Assembly (NCBI GenBank): GCA_014380705.1
Contig: JACMJI010000243.1
Location: 1 to 7,200 of the forward strand
From: Gorillibacterium sp.
GTDB lineage: Bacteria > Bacillota > Bacilli > Paenibacillales > NBRC-103111
DNA length: 7,200 nt
Reading direction: 5' to 3'
The notes under the pieces: generated by a model
The model's database searches: none
Seen by the model: only the letters and a program-made list of their open reading frames with translations
What the model was told of the DNA's origin: nothing
Position numbers and translations under genes: made by a program
In this document: positions 6,676-7,200 of the stretch, one piece after another
Layout of the letters: each line of letters starts with the position of its first letter
How positions within the stretch are numbered: position 1 is the stretch's first letter

Positions 6676-7200
6676 TTATTGTTGTTCGTCAAGTTGATAC
6701 AACGGTGTACTGAGGTAACGCTCGCCGTTACTGGGAATAATAACCACGACTCGTTTGCCAGCGCCCAATTCCTTAGCAACCTTAAGTGCCGCAAATACGG
6801 CTGCCCCAGAAGAAATCCCTGTTAAGATCCCTTCTTCCTTAGCAACACGACGAGCCGTTTCAAAGGCATCCTCGTTCTCAACCTGGATAATTTCATCATA
6901 GATATCCGTGTTCAGGATATCCGGTATAAACCCGGCACCAATCCCTTGGATTTTGTGAGGGCCGGGCTTTCCGCCAGAGAGAACGGGAGAAGCAGCAGGC
7001 TCAACAGCATAAATCTTAATATCTGGGAAGTTTTGCTTCAGAACTTCACCAGCGCCTGAGATTGTACCCCCGGTGCCGATCCCAGAGACAAAGGCATCAA
7101 GTTTTCCATCATGAGATTGAATGGCATCAACGATTTCCGGTCCTGTTGTTTCACGGTGAACTTTAACATTAGCCGGGTTCTTAAATTGCTGAGGAATGAA
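6676..7200 (-). CDS. cysK: Cysteine synthase A (O-acetylserine sulfhydrylase), C-terminal part
   Basis: The gene is cut by the right edge. The last 174 codons are present, in frame from position 7200 to a TAA at 6676-6678, which is a little over half of a protein of about 308 residues. CysK is the PLP enzyme that makes cysteine from O-acetylserine and sulfide. The visible part reads [11 protein letters not shown] at the edge, then [10 protein letters not shown] (glycine loop holding the PLP phosphate), [33 protein letters not shown] (family signature and acetylserine-side residues), GISSGAA (serine hydrogen-bonded to the PLP ring nitrogen) and [13 protein letters not shown] at the end. The PLP lysine would be outside the window. 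cysK occupies the same place upstream of the folate genes in B. subtilis. It has its own terminator. Confidence 0.97.
   Translation of the reverse strand, partial: FIPQQFKNPANVKVHRETTGPEIVDAIQSHDGKLDAFVSGIGTGGTISGAGEVLKQNFPDIKIYAVEPAASPVLSGGKPGPHKIQGIGAGFIPDILNTDIYDEIIQVENEDAFETARRVAKEEGILTGISSGAAVFAALKVAKELGAGKRVVVIIPSNGERYLSTPLYQLDEQQ

Noticed and set aside
6594..6794. Minus-strand 66-codon frame over the end of cysK
   Set aside because: It is a shifted frame of cysK that runs through the cysK terminator; the true cysK frame carries the family motifs to its TAA at 6676.

Overview
The window looks like part of a Paenibacillus-type genome (Bacillales, Firmicutes). The protein sequences resemble their Bacillus subtilis counterparts from memory, gene spacing is tight, Shine-Dalgarno sites are strong, and the order cysK - folate genes - small XRE gene - dusB - greA - lysS - rRNA operon matches the conserved block that precedes the rRNA genes in Bacillales. 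This placement rests on synteny and remembered protein similarity, not on a database search. Every supported gene is on the minus strand, so the functional reading order runs from position 7200 down to 1.

From 7200 to about 6630 lies the C-terminal half of cysK (cysteine synthase) and its intrinsic terminator. From about 6570 to 5816 lies pabA (glutamine amidotransferase for p-aminobenzoate, probably shared with tryptophan synthesis). It is preceded by an unusual hexanucleotide tandem repeat and followed by a strong terminator-like hairpin. From 5815 to 2879 runs a tightly packed unit: folP (dihydropteroate synthase), a fused folB-folK (dihydroneopterin aldolase plus HPPK), a 70-residue XRE/Cro-type helix-turn-helix protein, and dusB (tRNA-dihydrouridine synthase). 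Then comes greA (transcript cleavage factor), with its own consensus sigma-A promoter and a leader of about 124 nt. A 284-nt gap holding two hairpins leads to lysS (lysyl-tRNA synthetase), which ends at a 17-bp-stem terminator. Positions 1-300 hold tandem extended -10 promoters and the 5' leader of an rRNA operon; the mature 16S gene starts beyond the left edge.

FolB, FolK and FolP act in sequence to make dihydropteroate, and PabA supplies ammonia for the p-aminobenzoate branch. The usual partners pabB (expected between cysK and pabA) and pabC (expected between pabA and folP) are absent, and hairpin terminators stand where they would be. No novel defence or mobile system was seen. The most interesting points are the reduced folate cluster, the terminator inside it, the in-frame hexamer repeat before pabA, and the linkerless FolB-FolK fusion.
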